The position numbers and the translations under genes are program-made. Source: Drosophila miranda (lineage: Eukaryota > Arthropoda > Insecta > Diptera > Drosophilidae). From it: DNA of 64,000 nucleotides. Position 1 is the stretch's first letter, and each line of letters starts with the position of its first letter. Location: the NCBI RefSeq assembly GCF_003369915.1, contig NW_022881614.1, positions 15,540,336 to 15,604,335 of the forward strand, in the 5' to 3' direction. This document shows, in pieces, positions 38,761-50,965 of the stretch. The notes under the pieces are model-generated. The model saw only the letters and a list, made by a program, of their open reading frames with translations, made no database searches and was not told the DNA's origin.

Positions 38761-39566
38761 TCAACTTACATAGAGATTGCGGTTTCTGGGACCGTATTTG
38801 TAAACTTCCTTGATCCTTTCCAAGTGTAACTCCGGTGCTTCTAGTTTCTCAGATGAAATATTTAGTTTTTTGGTCTCTCCGAGGACGCTTTTGTTCATTT
38901 TCCCATCGACAGAATTCTGTAGGTTGATACCCACTATATCCATAACTGATTCAGTAAGAATATGTTGCCCGTCCATTTTACATATCTTTAATGCAGACGA
39001 ACACGGAGTTTCCATTTGAATGGCACATAGGTTCTGATTTTGAACGTTGATTTGCATCGCCTCATGGTCCATCCTTCTGGCTGTACTCAGGATCGATATC
39101 ACTTGAGATGGGCTTTCGCAAAAATAGCGGTAATACAATTCATTATTGTGTTCCCGAAGAGCTATCAAAAACTCGTACTTCCTCTCCAAGCTTTTGGTCT
39201 TTTTCAAATATGTCTTGATATCAGTCAAATCCTTGTGGAAGCCATCGCCTTGGTCTTTACTACAGCTATGTATCCATCGACGGTAGAACGTTGCTTGGCT
39301 CAACTAGATAAAACGCTATCAATACGATAATCTTACTAAAAAAAAGTGGGTGGTTCTCACCTTGAACCTTTGGTGAAGTGTTTGGCCCATCCGATTTTCG
39401 GAAATCTTGGATAATTTTAAATAGCAAGGATGAGGCTTTGGTATCCGCTCATTGCAGCCACAAATACTGCAAACGGATATCGATACACATTATATTGTTA
39501 GAGAATTGATTTGCATTCATACCTTTTTTGGAATTTAGCTAATACTCGAAATTTGTTTAAATGCAT
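38761..39566 (-). CDS. Unrecognised 230-aa protein, three exons
   Basis: Minus-strand exons 39566-39523 (MHLNKFRVLAKFQK), 39466-39361 (ICGCNERIPKPHPCYLKLSK...) and 39303-38761 (stop after NLYVS). Junctions are GT-AG and phases 2 and 0 fit, giving 231 codons including the stop. The middle is charged and helical in character (LKKTKSLERKYEFLIALREHNNELYYRY). A faint resemblance to the UTP11 motif (K-Y-LKALR-K...FYY) is not enough to name it. The N-terminus is basic and has two close cysteines, CGC. No transmembrane segment. The CDS is intact, lies just upstream of Pfk and has the same orientation. Confidence 0.65.
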
Positions 39567-42004
39567 GCCACCAATTCAGCTAACGATTATATTTCAAAAG
39601 CATACATCGATCTGCATAGAAAATTCTTAGAATATGGCGCATTTTATTCACTTATGACTTTTTTATATGTTTTTCTTTGGGCATTGTACCAGAAAAGTTT
39701 AATTTTTTTTTATTTTACGAATTTTTGTATTGTTTGACACTTAATGTAGATGAGAGTATATCAGACTGTTTGTTTATCGGTGTTTTATCACCTTTCGCTT
39801 AAGATCGCTCCCACAATATTCCAAATGAAAACAAAGAGTCTGTTTAGTTGGTTTTTTTTATGATTTATTTATTTAATTTTTTTTGTTGGTAATTAAGAAA
39901 CTGTAATTTCAATAAACTTAAACTTTCCACTGATACATCAATCTTTGCCTCTATTATATGCATACAATTTACGTCTACACCTGGGTTTCCGTCTGGTTGT
40001 CATTTACTCTCTTTTACTCTGTTGTTTTTGTCGTTTGTTTCATTTATGTATGTATTGCAGTTACATTATATTATTATTTTCTTGTAATTCGACTTATTAG
40101 CGTTGCGGCAAAAAAGTGTTTGTTTTTTTATCATGTTTTAAATATATATATTTTTTATGCCTCACATTCATAATATAGCGATAAATTCAATTGCGAAAAT
40201 ATACAATTACTTTTATCATACACACACATGTATATGCAGTTGCACATATGTATATGGAAATATATACATACACACAAGTATATAATGCTCAGTATGTTTA
40301 CCATTCTGTTCTTGTTGTTTTGGACAATAAGATATATATATTTATATATAGTATATTTTTGCATTTTAAATTTTTCTTTCTTTTTAATACACATGCAATG
40401 TTTTCTTTTATGGAAATTAAAAATTTGAATAGATTTCGTTTACAATATTTATGTATTTTGATTTGTATTTGGTTTTTAGTTCATTTTGTTCAAATATTTC
40501 CATTGTTAATGTGCAGCCTGCGTTCGCCAAAAGTTAGTAACCTTTCGAAAGCTTGGAAGTCGAAAATTGCTAGTAAAATTAATAAAACCGAAAATCGAGA
40601 AAGAATTCTTTGATATTAGGAACAATTGATGGCTGTTTTCTTATAAAAAAGAGTTAAAGTAGTTTGGGATAGTCCCATAGAAGCCCTAAAAAGAGTATAA
40701 ACCCTTGTGCAACCCTTGCGCACAATAAAACTCGTGCCTAAAGCCATGTTGCACAGTGTGAAAATTATAATGACTTCGTTCGCATTCTAGTTGTTTTTTA
40801 ATTTTTATTTTTTAGCTGGCCGAATAATTGGATATCCCTTCATTCGCAAGTTTTCTCTATAGAGAGTTGGATATATGTATGTATGCATGTATTATATGAG
40901 TGTTATGCTTTTCACAATTATTGTATAATACCAAGAGAAGACAACGAGGAAATTTGTAATTGTATTTTTTTAACCTTTTGTTTATATGTAAGACATGTAT
41001 AAAAAATAGCAATGAACAACTATATTTTATTCTGTATTTCTCTAAATCTCACTTTCACTTTCCTTTAACAGATACGGTCCCCGTTTCGGTACGGCCGCCC
41101 CCCCTCCCAGTGTGGAAATGGGGTATCGATCATTCCAAAACCAAGTTCCTCACATGCATTATAAATGCAACCCTGTGTTTGCTGTGTCTATGTGTGTGTC
41201 TGTCTGTGTGTGTGTGGGTGGATGGATGGGGGAACTTAGCAACTTAAAGAAAATTTCAAAAAAAAATTAAAACAAAAAAAGGGAAATTAGGTTTTTTTTG
41301 GTTTTATTTGTTTAGAAAAAGAATTACAAATAATACATAAGTTTCTGTTTCTGTCTAGTTTCTGCTTGTTGTTGCTGCCTGACCAAAAATTACATAATTA
41401 ATTTAGTTTCTTGCAAAAATTTATAAAAACAGAAAACAGAAAATAATCGCTTTAATTTTGTTTTATGTATACAATTAGGAATATTATTGATTGGTTGTTG
41501 TTGTTTCAATGAGGAAATTCACACGAGCATTATCGCACTAAAGCACAAAAACCGAGCATGCGTCTGTCTACTGATGCGATGCAGCCCTATCTCTATGTGT
41601 GGAATTGTATGCTCAAGCAGTTGCAGTGGATTGGATCATTCATTTGACTCGGATCAGTGGGGTTGGCCTCCTACATGCTACATATACATACAACTATGTA
41701 TAGGTATATAGGCAAATAAAACCTTATGTTTCTGTAGAGCACGCTCTATAATGTTCTAACCACGATCCACGGATTCAAATGAAAAGCATTCTGCATGTAA
41801 TTTTGAATTAAATGTTGCATATGATTCCTCTTCCTGCCTGTCTGCCTGCCTGGTATTATCGTTTCATTTCAATTTGTTGCTTGTGTTTTTGCTTTGCATT
41901 TATATTTGTTTCTCCTTGTGTTTCTGGTTTTTGTTTTGTTTTTGTTTGTATTACTGAATAATATTTGCATAGTCAAAAAGGAAACATTTTGCTTAGTTGT
42001 TTGG
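39567..42004. other. AT-rich region, probably the 14-3-3zeta 3' untranslated region plus intergenic DNA
   Basis: No coding gene. Long T-rich and TA-rich runs on the plus strand correspond to A-rich sequence downstream of the 14-3-3zeta stop on the minus strand. TTTATT words, which would be poly(A) signals for a minus-strand transcript, occur at several places including near 39860 and 41300. I cannot choose the one used. Confidence 0.45.
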
Positions 42005-45000
42005 TTAGTTGTCGCCGCCCTCCTGTGGCTCATCGCCATCGCCCTGGGTGTCGGAGGTCCAGAGAGCCAGGTTATCCCTCAACAGTTGCATGATGAGTGT
42101 CGAGTCTTTGTATGAGTCCTCGTTGAGTGTGTCCAACTTGGCTATCGCATCATCGAACGCCTGAATCGGGAACAAACAGAATTCATTATTAGTCAGCGTT
42201 CTTTTGGGGCGTTCTTCATTAGAGGAAATGTTTGGCAAGGCAAAATCAAGTTGGTAAAACAAAAGCATTTTCAAAGTTGCGTTAGGATCATAAAACATTC
42301 ACAATTTCTTATCGCTTCACTTAACAACTCTACTAAACTTTAAACTAAACTTGAAAGCGGAATATACAAACCCAAAATAACAAACGAATTTTGACCTTAA
42401 CTTAAAAACGAGGGGGAACGTTGTGAGTTGCTGCGGACACCGCAACTCTACGGTTATACCCGATACTAAGTCAGTATGGCTCTCCTCCGGCAGACGCCGC
42501 TAATATTAAACGACACGACAAAGAGTGCGTGCGAGAGAGACAGAAAATCAGTCTGAGCGTGACGTTGGGCGCTGCGTAGCCACTGCAAATTGATTTGTTC
42601 CTATTGGCTATAAAAATGATCTGATCTGATCCAGATTCAGCAATCTGATAGATATGGTCATTATCTATGATTCTGCGTTTTTAGTTTTCTCGAATGTGCA
42701 ATATTGTGGATGCAACAGATTTTCGTCTTTTGTGTGGGCGGAAGGGGGTGGGGCGAAACTTTGAGATACACGTTTTATAGTAAGATCTAACAGGAGTGCG
42801 GATACCAAATTTGGTTACTCTAGCGTTAATAGTCTCTGAGATTTGTGGATGCCCCAGATTTTCGTCCTTTGCGGGGGCGGAAGGGGGTGTGGCGAAATTT
42901 TGACACAAAACGGTCAAGGTCCGATATCACAGGAGTGTGGATACCAAATTTGGTTGCTCAAGCTCTTATGGGTTCTGAGATCCTTGAACTCATATTTTGC
43001 AATTGGCAAAACCGACCATGAAACCTGTGTGTTAGAGAGAGACAGAGCGAGAAAGAATGAAATTGTTTTCTTGATTCTGGCTATAATAATTATACGATTT
43101 GGTTCAGATTTTGCACTCAAGAACATATAGTCATCCTCTACGATTCTGCGTTTCTGGTTTTCTCGTATCTTTAAAATTGTGGATGCCACAGACTTTCGTC
43201 CTTTGTGGGGGCGGAAGTGGGCGGGGCGAAGTTTTGAAATATTCTTGTAGCAGTGACATATCACAGAAGTCTGGATCCAAAACATCGTTGCTATAGCTCT
43301 TATAGTCTTTGAGCACTAGGCGCTGAAGGGGACGGACAGACGGACAGAAGGACGGACGGACAGACGGACAGAAGGACGGACGTACAGACGGACAGACAGA
43401 CATGGCTCAATCGACTCGGCTATTGATGCTGATCAAGAATATATATACTTTATGGGGTCGGAAACGATTCCTTTTGGACGTTACACACATCCACTTTTAC
43501 CACAAATCTAATATACCCCAATACTCATTTTGAGTATCGGGTATAAAAAGGAGAAAACAAACAAAAATTGTTCACCAGCAAAGGCCGCAGGTAAGTCGGT
43601 CGGGTCGGTCGTTAGTTAGATTACAGGCAATGTTTTTTTAAGCATTTCTCATGCGATTCGGGGTAATGAGAAGGATATATACAGCTTTTCAAGACTAAGT
43701 CTGTTGAAAGAAACCATCAAAAATGATTTTTACATCGAACTTGCTACAATAGTATTTCGGTGCGCAGTCTTCTCTCGTTATTCATTTTGGGATCCCATCA
43801 CACACCTCTCCCATTGTCCTGAAACGCTTTGTTCACGTACATATTGACATATATAGTATATCCTTCAACTTGGCTTGGGGATTAAGCTCTTTTAAATTGT
43901 GGTTTTTAGTAATAGCTGGAAATGCTTCTCTCAGAATTTTAGTCACAAAACAACGACAACTTATGCGGGTGTGTGTGTGTGTGGGCGTGTGGTTTGTTTG
44001 TGGATTAGTATTGAGGGAAATTAGAATTAGATTCGGAAGCTAGGTTAGAGCAGACTTAAGACAGAGATATGCATAAGTTGAACTGAACCTGTTTAGCTAA
44101 ATGACAAGCCCTCGCTGGTGAATTGATAATTTCGTAATAGAAGACGGAAAAGTTGAGTGCGAGCCCTAATCTGATTGGATGTGTTGGCTGCATTTTGGTT
44201 TTTGCAATATCGAACGCCTCCTGATAGGCTTTTTTCGAGTCCTCAACGACGGCTTAACAATTTACACGATTTTTTTAAATTACAATAATAAAAGAAACGA
44301 AACAAATTAAAACAAGTTAGAAAAAATATTGAAACAGTTGTATATGGATATGGGATAGTTCTTATATGGATAGAGATAGAGAAGTAGAGTTTTTTTGCTT
44401 TGCTCGCTTGCCATACATTTCCAATAAAGTTTATTGATTCATCGTTCGTTCAGTTATTAACCTGTTTAGCCAACTGGCAAGCTTTGTCTGGAGAGTTTAA
44501 GATCTCATAATAGAAGACTGAGAAGTTAAGGGCCAGACCCAAACGGATTGGATGTGTTGGCTGCATTTTACCCTTGCTAATGTCAAAGGCATCCTGGTAA
44601 GCGGTTTGCGAGTCATCAACAACAGCTGCATTTTTAAGAATGGAGTTTGGATTGGATTTATATAGATATATATTGCATATCTTGTGTATATTTTGTATAG
44701 GGGCATTTTGTATATAGTACTTTGGTGGGGGCACTGCCCCCGATATACTTACTATTGCGTGCATCTCCTGTGGCAACCTCGGCCAAATACCTGTAATAAT
44801 CGCCCTTCATCTTCAGATAGAACACCTTGCTCTCGGGATTGCTGGCTTTTGGAATAAGATATTTGTCCAGAAGTCCCTGCAAAACAAAAAACGGTAATTT
44901 TCGTAACTTTTTGAAGATAGACAATGTACAAAGTACATTTACTTTTAATTAGCCCAAAGAGCTCCCAAGATTATTATAAGCCTGGGCACAGAATTTTCCA

Positions 45001-46174
45001 TTTAAAATTCCATCAAGTACGACTTGAATTAAGGCTTACATAAGAATATCAATCAACCCCAGAGAGGAGAAGGGAAGGGGAAATACCAAGCCCAAGGAAA
45101 ACTCAAGTTCGTCCCTGGCCATGGTCTATTTTTTGATCCAAGTATTTATGGGGGAAACACGGGTATTGTATAGGCCAAAGCCACTCTCAAAATGTATGTG
45201 GGGGAAAAGTGGAAAATGTTCATTTTAAAAATAGATTTATTGATTGAAACAAATTTGATATTTCACAGGGGAAAGAAAGAAGCGCACAAAACTGTGCTTT
45301 CCACGCCAACCGCCATACCACACCACTACACAGCCACCCCTAGCCTTAGCCCCAGCCCCAAACCCCCGCCCTACCGACCGACCGACAGCTGAGCTCGTTT
45401 GGGGCTCTTCTATGCGGTGGATACGGCTGACAGGTTCGAGGCTTTGGCCTACAGACATAGCCATCAATAATTTTAGATGAACAGCACACCGTAAATTGTG
45501 TGTATCGGCTGCGTGATGTGTGGATAAAAATAATTAGATGGACCAATTACAACCCATAAAACAAGGACATCCACATGGCGGACGGCTGACAGGCTGTCGG
45601 GACGGGACGCGACAGGACGGACGGACTTGCGCAGTCCTTCGAGTGTGTATTACTTACCAAAACTTCATAGCAGATTTCCCGCAGCTCCTTCTCCACACGC
45701 TCTCTGTACTCACGGGCAAGCTGTTGTTTTCTAGCAGATGCTTCGGTTGTCTGCTCAATGGAGGAGATGACGCGCCACGATGACCTGGTTGACAAACAGA
45801 CAGGGTTGTTGGGTTGTAGCGTTGTTGGGTGGGATGGGGACAATAGAAAGAGTTAAGTGTCAGCGTAAAATATTACCATTGATGTATGTTTAAAGACATT
45901 AATCAAGTCCCGGTTCGAACGACTTACCTGCGTGCACCGACCACATTTTTGTAGGCAACGGAGAGCAGATTTCTTTCCTCATTTGAGAGTTCGACGCCCG
46001 TTTCTGTGACGGACTTCATGGCCTGGGCCATGTCATCGTAACTACATATATAGAAAATATAGGTTCAGTAAATATTTGAATAAACATACCATAGTGTTCA
46101 GTCATTGCTTACCGTTCTGATTGCTCGGCCAGTTTAGCCTTCTGGACCAGTTCTTCCTTATCGACTGTCGACAT
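42005..46174 (-). CDS. 14-3-3zeta: 14-3-3 zeta phosphoserine/threonine-binding adaptor (leonardo)
   Basis: Dimeric adaptor that binds phosphoserine/threonine motifs in Ras/Raf, cell-cycle and synaptic pathways. Minus-strand exons: 46174-46113 ([21 protein letters not shown]), 46041-45928, 45784-45658, 44876-44753, then one of two alternatives (44625-44462 or 44252-44089), and 42160-42005 (TAA). All phases fit and the total is 248 aa, the family length. Signature 1 [20 protein letters not shown] spans the exon 2/3 junction (residues about 41-60). The C-terminal signature region [20 protein letters not shown] is in the last exon. Groove residues (K of AYKN, R of RSSWR, then R and Y of GDYYRYL) are present. 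Intact. The last intron has gained a DINE-1 copy. Confidence 0.95.
42409..43546 (+). mobile_element. DINE-1-like element in the last intron of 14-3-3zeta
   Basis: Full-length copy, antisense to the gene, with standard termini and an enlarged (GGAC/AGAC/AAGG)n tract near 43330-43400. Confidence 0.9.
43547..44088. other. Intron sequence of 14-3-3zeta
   Basis: No coding exon recognised. A (GT)n tract lies at 43972-43982. Confidence 0.5.
44089..44252 (-). other. 14-3-3zeta: 14-3-3zeta mutually exclusive exon, distal copy
   Basis: 164 bp, beginning [19 protein letters not shown] and ending with ARACHLAKQ. Same length and phase as 44462-44625, with which it shares the core motif [14 protein letters not shown]. 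Confidence 0.88.
44462..44625 (-). other. 14-3-3zeta: 14-3-3zeta mutually exclusive exon, proximal copy
   Basis: 164 bp, beginning [19 protein letters not shown] and ending with DKACQLAKQ. Acceptor AATGCAG, donor GTTAAT. Confidence 0.88.
44877..45657. other. Intron sequence of 14-3-3zeta
   Basis: No feature other than a C-rich stretch at 45310-45385 and a GGAC-rich stretch at 45597-45625. Confidence 0.5.
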
Positions 46175-46930
46175 TTTGTTTTTTTTTTTTTTTCAATTAC
46201 TTCACAAAACTAAGGATGTATGTGGGGTGTGTCTGTCGTTCACACGTCTATATATACATATAGATCCCAGAGGAAAAATCAATTAAAGCAACCGGAATAC
46301 GCCACAAAGTTGTTTTTATTGGCTTTCTGCAAGAACATATTTCAAGTAAACAACAAATTCGTTAAATTTTATATAAACATATTTTCGGAATAAAATAAGG
46401 AATTCGGTTAAAGATCTCATTGATGAATACTTATATCCATGGACTATGGTTAGATATTGCTTCCTCTCCTTCTACCCAATACACCCAAATTGTGTTACCT
46501 GCAACATTTATACAGGGTAAGCCACACATATTTACTTTGTTGTCATGCTTCCGCTGAGAGAAAGTGTCAAGTTTAAAACTTTTGATGACTCACAGAAGGC
46601 CAAACGCTGATTGAATGGCTAATTTACAAGGCAAGTACATGGTACACACACGTGCGTCAACCATTTTAAAGCTCAGTTTAGAGTCAGTTAAACAAGACGA
46701 ATAGTACGAGGACAGACTATCTGACAGGCAGATTTTCAGCGATCGTCTGTGTACGAGAAGTAGATGGAAAAGTCGAAAAGACGTGTAAAACACACGAGTT
46801 CGACAACAAAGATAAAAATAAATCACGAATAAAAAAGAATTCTGAGAGAGAGAGGAAGACAAACTGAGGAAAAAATAGAGCAAAGGCGGCTCGCCTCTGT
46901 GACTCGTTTGTGAATGTGTTCTCGTGTCCC
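46175..46930. other. Region upstream of the 14-3-3zeta start codon
   Basis: No coding frame of note. It presumably contains part of the 5' leader or leader intron of 14-3-3zeta on the minus strand. Confidence 0.4.
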
Positions 46931-46994
46931 TGTAGAACCAAAGGGGTCAATTGACCCCTCTCGAACTAGTTCTGCGCTGTTTACCGCGCAACTA

Positions 46995-47160
46995 GCTACG
47001 CAACTAGTTACGCGGGAAGCGAACGCGGACCAGGTCTTCGTCGACTACAATGTACTAGTTCTGCAACTAGTTACGCGGGAAGCGAACGCGGACCAGGTCT
47101 TTGTCGACTACAATGTACTAGTTCTGAAACTAGTTACGCGGGAAGCGAACGCGGACCAGT
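46995..47160. repeat. 63-bp tandem repeat, about 2.6 copies
   Basis: The unit starts AACTAGTTACGCGGGAAGCG and ends near TACTAGTTCTG. The repeat length is a multiple of three, so a 97-codon plus-strand frame (46914-47204) stays open and reads LVTREANADQVFVDYNVLVL repeatedly. There is no other coding support, so I treat the frame as a by-product. An ATG directly before a donor (ATG|GTAAGT at 47290-47298) lies just downstream. Confidence 0.8.
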
Positions 47161-47842
47161 CGAAAAAGAACCGAAAAACGAAGCCGCCTTCGGTTTGTTT
47201 TTGAAAGCGGCAAATAACCGCAATTCCGTGGAGTTACAGTGCCCACTCAGCTAGTTTTTACCGAGCCACGACATGCAATAAGCACCGAAATGGTAAGTTA
47301 ATCGTGATATTTTACTGTAGTTGCGCTCGTGGAATGAAAGAGACAAGAATTTACACAAACAAAATGCATTTGTTTTCCTCGTTTGCTTGATGCGTTGATT
47401 TTGTTCACTTCTGTACAACATCTAATCGCTGGAAGAGTCTTTTGTGTAAACATTTATTAAAAAAGTTGAAAAGAATTAATAAATAAATCAAATTAATATA
47501 AACAGGTACGTGCAAATATATATTATATATTTCAAATAAAATGATGAGCAAAAGGCATTTGCGTAGACTCCGTAAGAGTGAAAGGGAAGCTAACATTGCA
47601 AAGTTAGCGTTGTGCAGGAAAGATAACAGATAACAGCAATGGAATCGATTCTCCAGCCAGCTGGCGTTTTGAGCGGCTTAAACTTTATTTTGAGTGAGGA
47701 AATTGTTCTAGCCTATAACGTAAGGGAAGAAGGCCCTTAGGACCCACAAAGAATTTTTTGCAGCTTTGCTAGGTAAAATACCATTTACACTTCTAGAGAT
47801 TTAAAAATTTTTCATATAAATTAAAACAAATATTAATTACAG

Positions 47843-47950
47843 AATGTATTCCGCCTGGCGAAGACCCCCCGAAAACACTGTGCGGAAGGCAATGCAAAGG
47901 ATGAAGAAAATGGTGTTTAAGAAGAGGTGTCTTGCCAAAAACCAGGAGTA
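47843..47950 (+). other. Possible small second exon (weak)
   Basis: The acceptor TAATTACAG is followed by an AATGTATTCCGCC frame. Joined to the ATG before the donor near 47292 it would give a 26-codon peptide starting MNVFRLAKTPRKHC. The internal frame from ATGTATTCC gives 35 codons rich in Lys/Arg. Neither matches a family I can name. It could be a decayed small gene or chance. Confidence 0.2.
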
Positions 47951-48529
47951 GGCTAAGCATCATATAATTAAAAATTATTCGTTATAATGAAAGACATTGT
48001 GTTTTTATTTTTGTATTATTCCAGACTGCCAGATTGACTACTACCAATAGTCAGTTCGGAACTAGTTACTGGTAACTAGGTCAGAGCTAGCTACAGGTAA
48101 TCGAAGGGTAGTCGAGTGGGGAACTGGTTGCTGGCTTTCTACTAGTAACTAGTTCGGAACTACCTCCTGAGCTGGGTAATCGAGCGGGAACCAGGGGTGG
48201 TTCCGCCCTAGGACATGCATGTGTTAAATTCTCCGCTGAAGTAATCGATCTGGAACCAGGGAGGTGAGAATGGTAGCTAGTGCGGCACCAGTGCGGAACT
48301 AGTTGCCTGGTACTAGAGGGGTGTTTTACTATGTATGTATGTGTGTATTTGAGTGTGCCAAAAATACCCAGCAGTACTGGGAACTAGTTCGGAGGTGGTG
48401 ATATCACCACTCCCTAACAGACCAGGGGTACTTTCTTTACTAACCCTTAACAATGCTTTTCATCATTTCCATTTTTAGCCGCAATGTCCTACGACATGGA
48501 GACCAGCGACACCACATCGTTTACCCCCG

Positions 48530-48645
48530 AACTAGTAATATGGGTACTCGTCTAGTAGCTAGTGAAATGAGTACCCATGTAGTAGCTAGTGAAATGGGTA
48601 CCCATGTAGTAGCTAGTGAAATGGGTACCCATGAAGTAGGTTATC
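48530..48645. repeat. 27-bp tandem repeat, about three copies
   Basis: The unit is built from GGGTACCCATGTAGTAGCTAG plus TGAAAT. It is a multiple of three, and one frame reads VASEMGTHV repeatedly. Related words (ACTAGT, GGAACTAGT, GGAACCAG) are scattered over 48040-48400 and 49320-49500. Confidence 0.75.
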
Positions 48646-49944
48646 AATCTTCATTTCATTTCATATTTAAATTTTTATTTTATTATATATTTCATTTAAG
48701 TTTTTAAATTTACTAATTAAGGTCTGCTGTTCGCGGTGGTACTGTTTTTGAAAAAATGTTTTTTTTGCAGCTGTAGAGCCTTCCTAATCTGGACTTCAGC
48801 TGATCCAGTCCCCGTATCTACAGTTATGGCATCTATAAACATAAAATACAGATATAATAGGCATATAAAAAAACCAAAAGCATATAAGCTTACCAATCAA
48901 AACTCTAAAGAAGTTCTTTAAATTTTTCAGTGTCACTTTCCATTTGTTTCATTTTCGTCGATTGTCTCTCCTATTTCGCGGCCTTAAACTTTTTCTATTT
49001 CACTGCACGACACTGTTTCTCCGCTAACACGATTATGTTTGGCTGCATATTTGTCTTATATTTCTTTATTGAGCCTACGCAAATGCCGTTTGCAATACAT
49101 TTGCTTTGACTTACTGTTTAAAATTGAATAATTATAATCACTTGGACAGCCGCACTGACTTGCACAAACGCCAAACGCAAAGAACATTCCAGCAATGAAA
49201 TTACCGAAAACAGAAAAGGGAAAGGAGAAGAGCAGATCAGCATCATTTGTAGCTACCTGCGCTCTTCATTTTCCTCTCATGCTTTTTCGTTTCTTCGTCT
49301 ACTGGTGAGACGTTGCATCCAAACCGAACTAGTTCGGTGGCTGGTGCGCGGTGGGTTGTAGAGTTTACAGAGCAACATTTTTTGTCTCTTCTTTGAGTGG
49401 TTCGGCGTTCGTTTACCATAGGGTTAGTCCGGAAAGTACCCATGTAGGAACCAGCCAAATCAGTAGTTCGGGCATGGTCAATCGCCACCGCCAGTACTAG
49501 AGGGTAGATATTTATGTCCGTGCATACATATGTATGTATGTATTTACGATATGTACGTTTGATTGCAAGCGTACAGTGACGCACTCCATTATTTGCACAG
49601 TAAGCAACCGGCTATGCGAATCATTATTATTCTTAACAAAACAAATTGTGCCAGAATTGCACATCTGACTCACGTAATCCGTTTAGAAAATGTTTCGAGC
49701 AGAGCAATAGGATCAAATTGTATCGTAGGATCAATTTTCCGGTTCCGTTTGACAGGAAATCGATTAATTTCCGCCTCTCTGCCTAGAGAAAGCTGGATTC
49801 GAATCGAGCACGATGGAGTGAGTGGGAGGGAGGTAGGGAGGTAGGTAAATTGTTCTGTGTGGGGGAATGCATGTGGGCGTTGCTGGTATTTTTAGACAAC
49901 GGCCACTCTGGATAAAACTTTTTGTTTTCCGTCGAGAGTAAAAA

Positions 49945-50017
49945 ATGGGAGAACCGACAGACGAAGAAGCCTCGACATCAAGCAAAAACGCAGCAGCAAT
50001 GATTGAAATCACCGGTC
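49945..50017 (+). CDS. Isolated first-exon-like ORF, gene incomplete or lost
   Basis: ATG 49945 reads MGEPTDEEASTSSKNAAA then MIEITG, with a donor-like GTCAGT at the end. The composition (acidic start, Ser/Thr) looks coding, and the ATG context AAAA is good for a fly. I find no second exon downstream in the window. It may be the first exon of a gene that was lost or interrupted, or chance. Confidence 0.3.
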
Positions 50018-50965
50018 AGTACTTTCGATGTTTTACCACCCACTCCAACCCCCAACAAGCAATCCATCAGTTGGATTTTTGCATTGTGTTCCGGACTACA
50101 TATGCCGATAGCTATCGACCGCCAAATCAAAAAGCATTGACCCTTTGTATCAATGCAACCAATATATCCAAGTACATAATATACGAATGTGTGGGTGAGG
50201 GACAAGTAGAGACAGGGAAGTAATTTTGGCGACCAACTCGTTTTTGGGTCAATCGACGTGTTTTTCTAGCACCCTAATAGCCAAAACATTAAGCGAGGCG
50301 TAACGTAATGCTCTCCCGTATATGGGGTTTTCGGTGGAAAGACCTGTGCTTGAATACATAGATTAAAACTTGTCCCGACCACGCAAAACACAAATCTCAG
50401 ATGATGATCATCATCGAGAAGAGGAAGAATCGGCGCTCACATTGCTCATCCCCATGCATTCCACACGCACGCACACACATGCATTGCATTAAAAAAAGTT
50501 TTGTGACACACCAGCCGGAGACCGAGGAGCCGCATCGAGCGAAGTCTACAAAAGTGTCAGTCGGAATGGGGCAGACGATGATGACGGCACTTTAAAGACC
50601 GCCATACTATGTACATGAGTACTATGTGCGAGAGTGTGAGTGTTTTTGCGCCGGCCAATGAGCCAAGCAACGGTGAACTGTACCCAGCATGCGCAGTAGC
50701 TAAAAAGAATAGAAACGTAGAATGTAGAAATTCCTCTACATGTAGACACACAGCAACACGTTCATATGGATGTGTGTGAGGGAAGTTACTTACTTTTGTG
50801 GGCAATGTACGAGTATTAGGCTCTTGACGATGGCGGTGGGGTGCTTGGGGCAATCGTGTTTCTAAGTGCGGCGCTACAGAATTATAAAAATATCTGAGAG
50901 CAATGAGGAGAGCGAACGCGTACAAAAATACTCTCGCACACACACAAACACCGATAGCCGCATAG

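Noticed and set aside
41170..41225. GT-rich stretch as a regulatory element
   Set aside because: Ordinary microsatellite in a likely 3' untranslated region; nothing further to support it.
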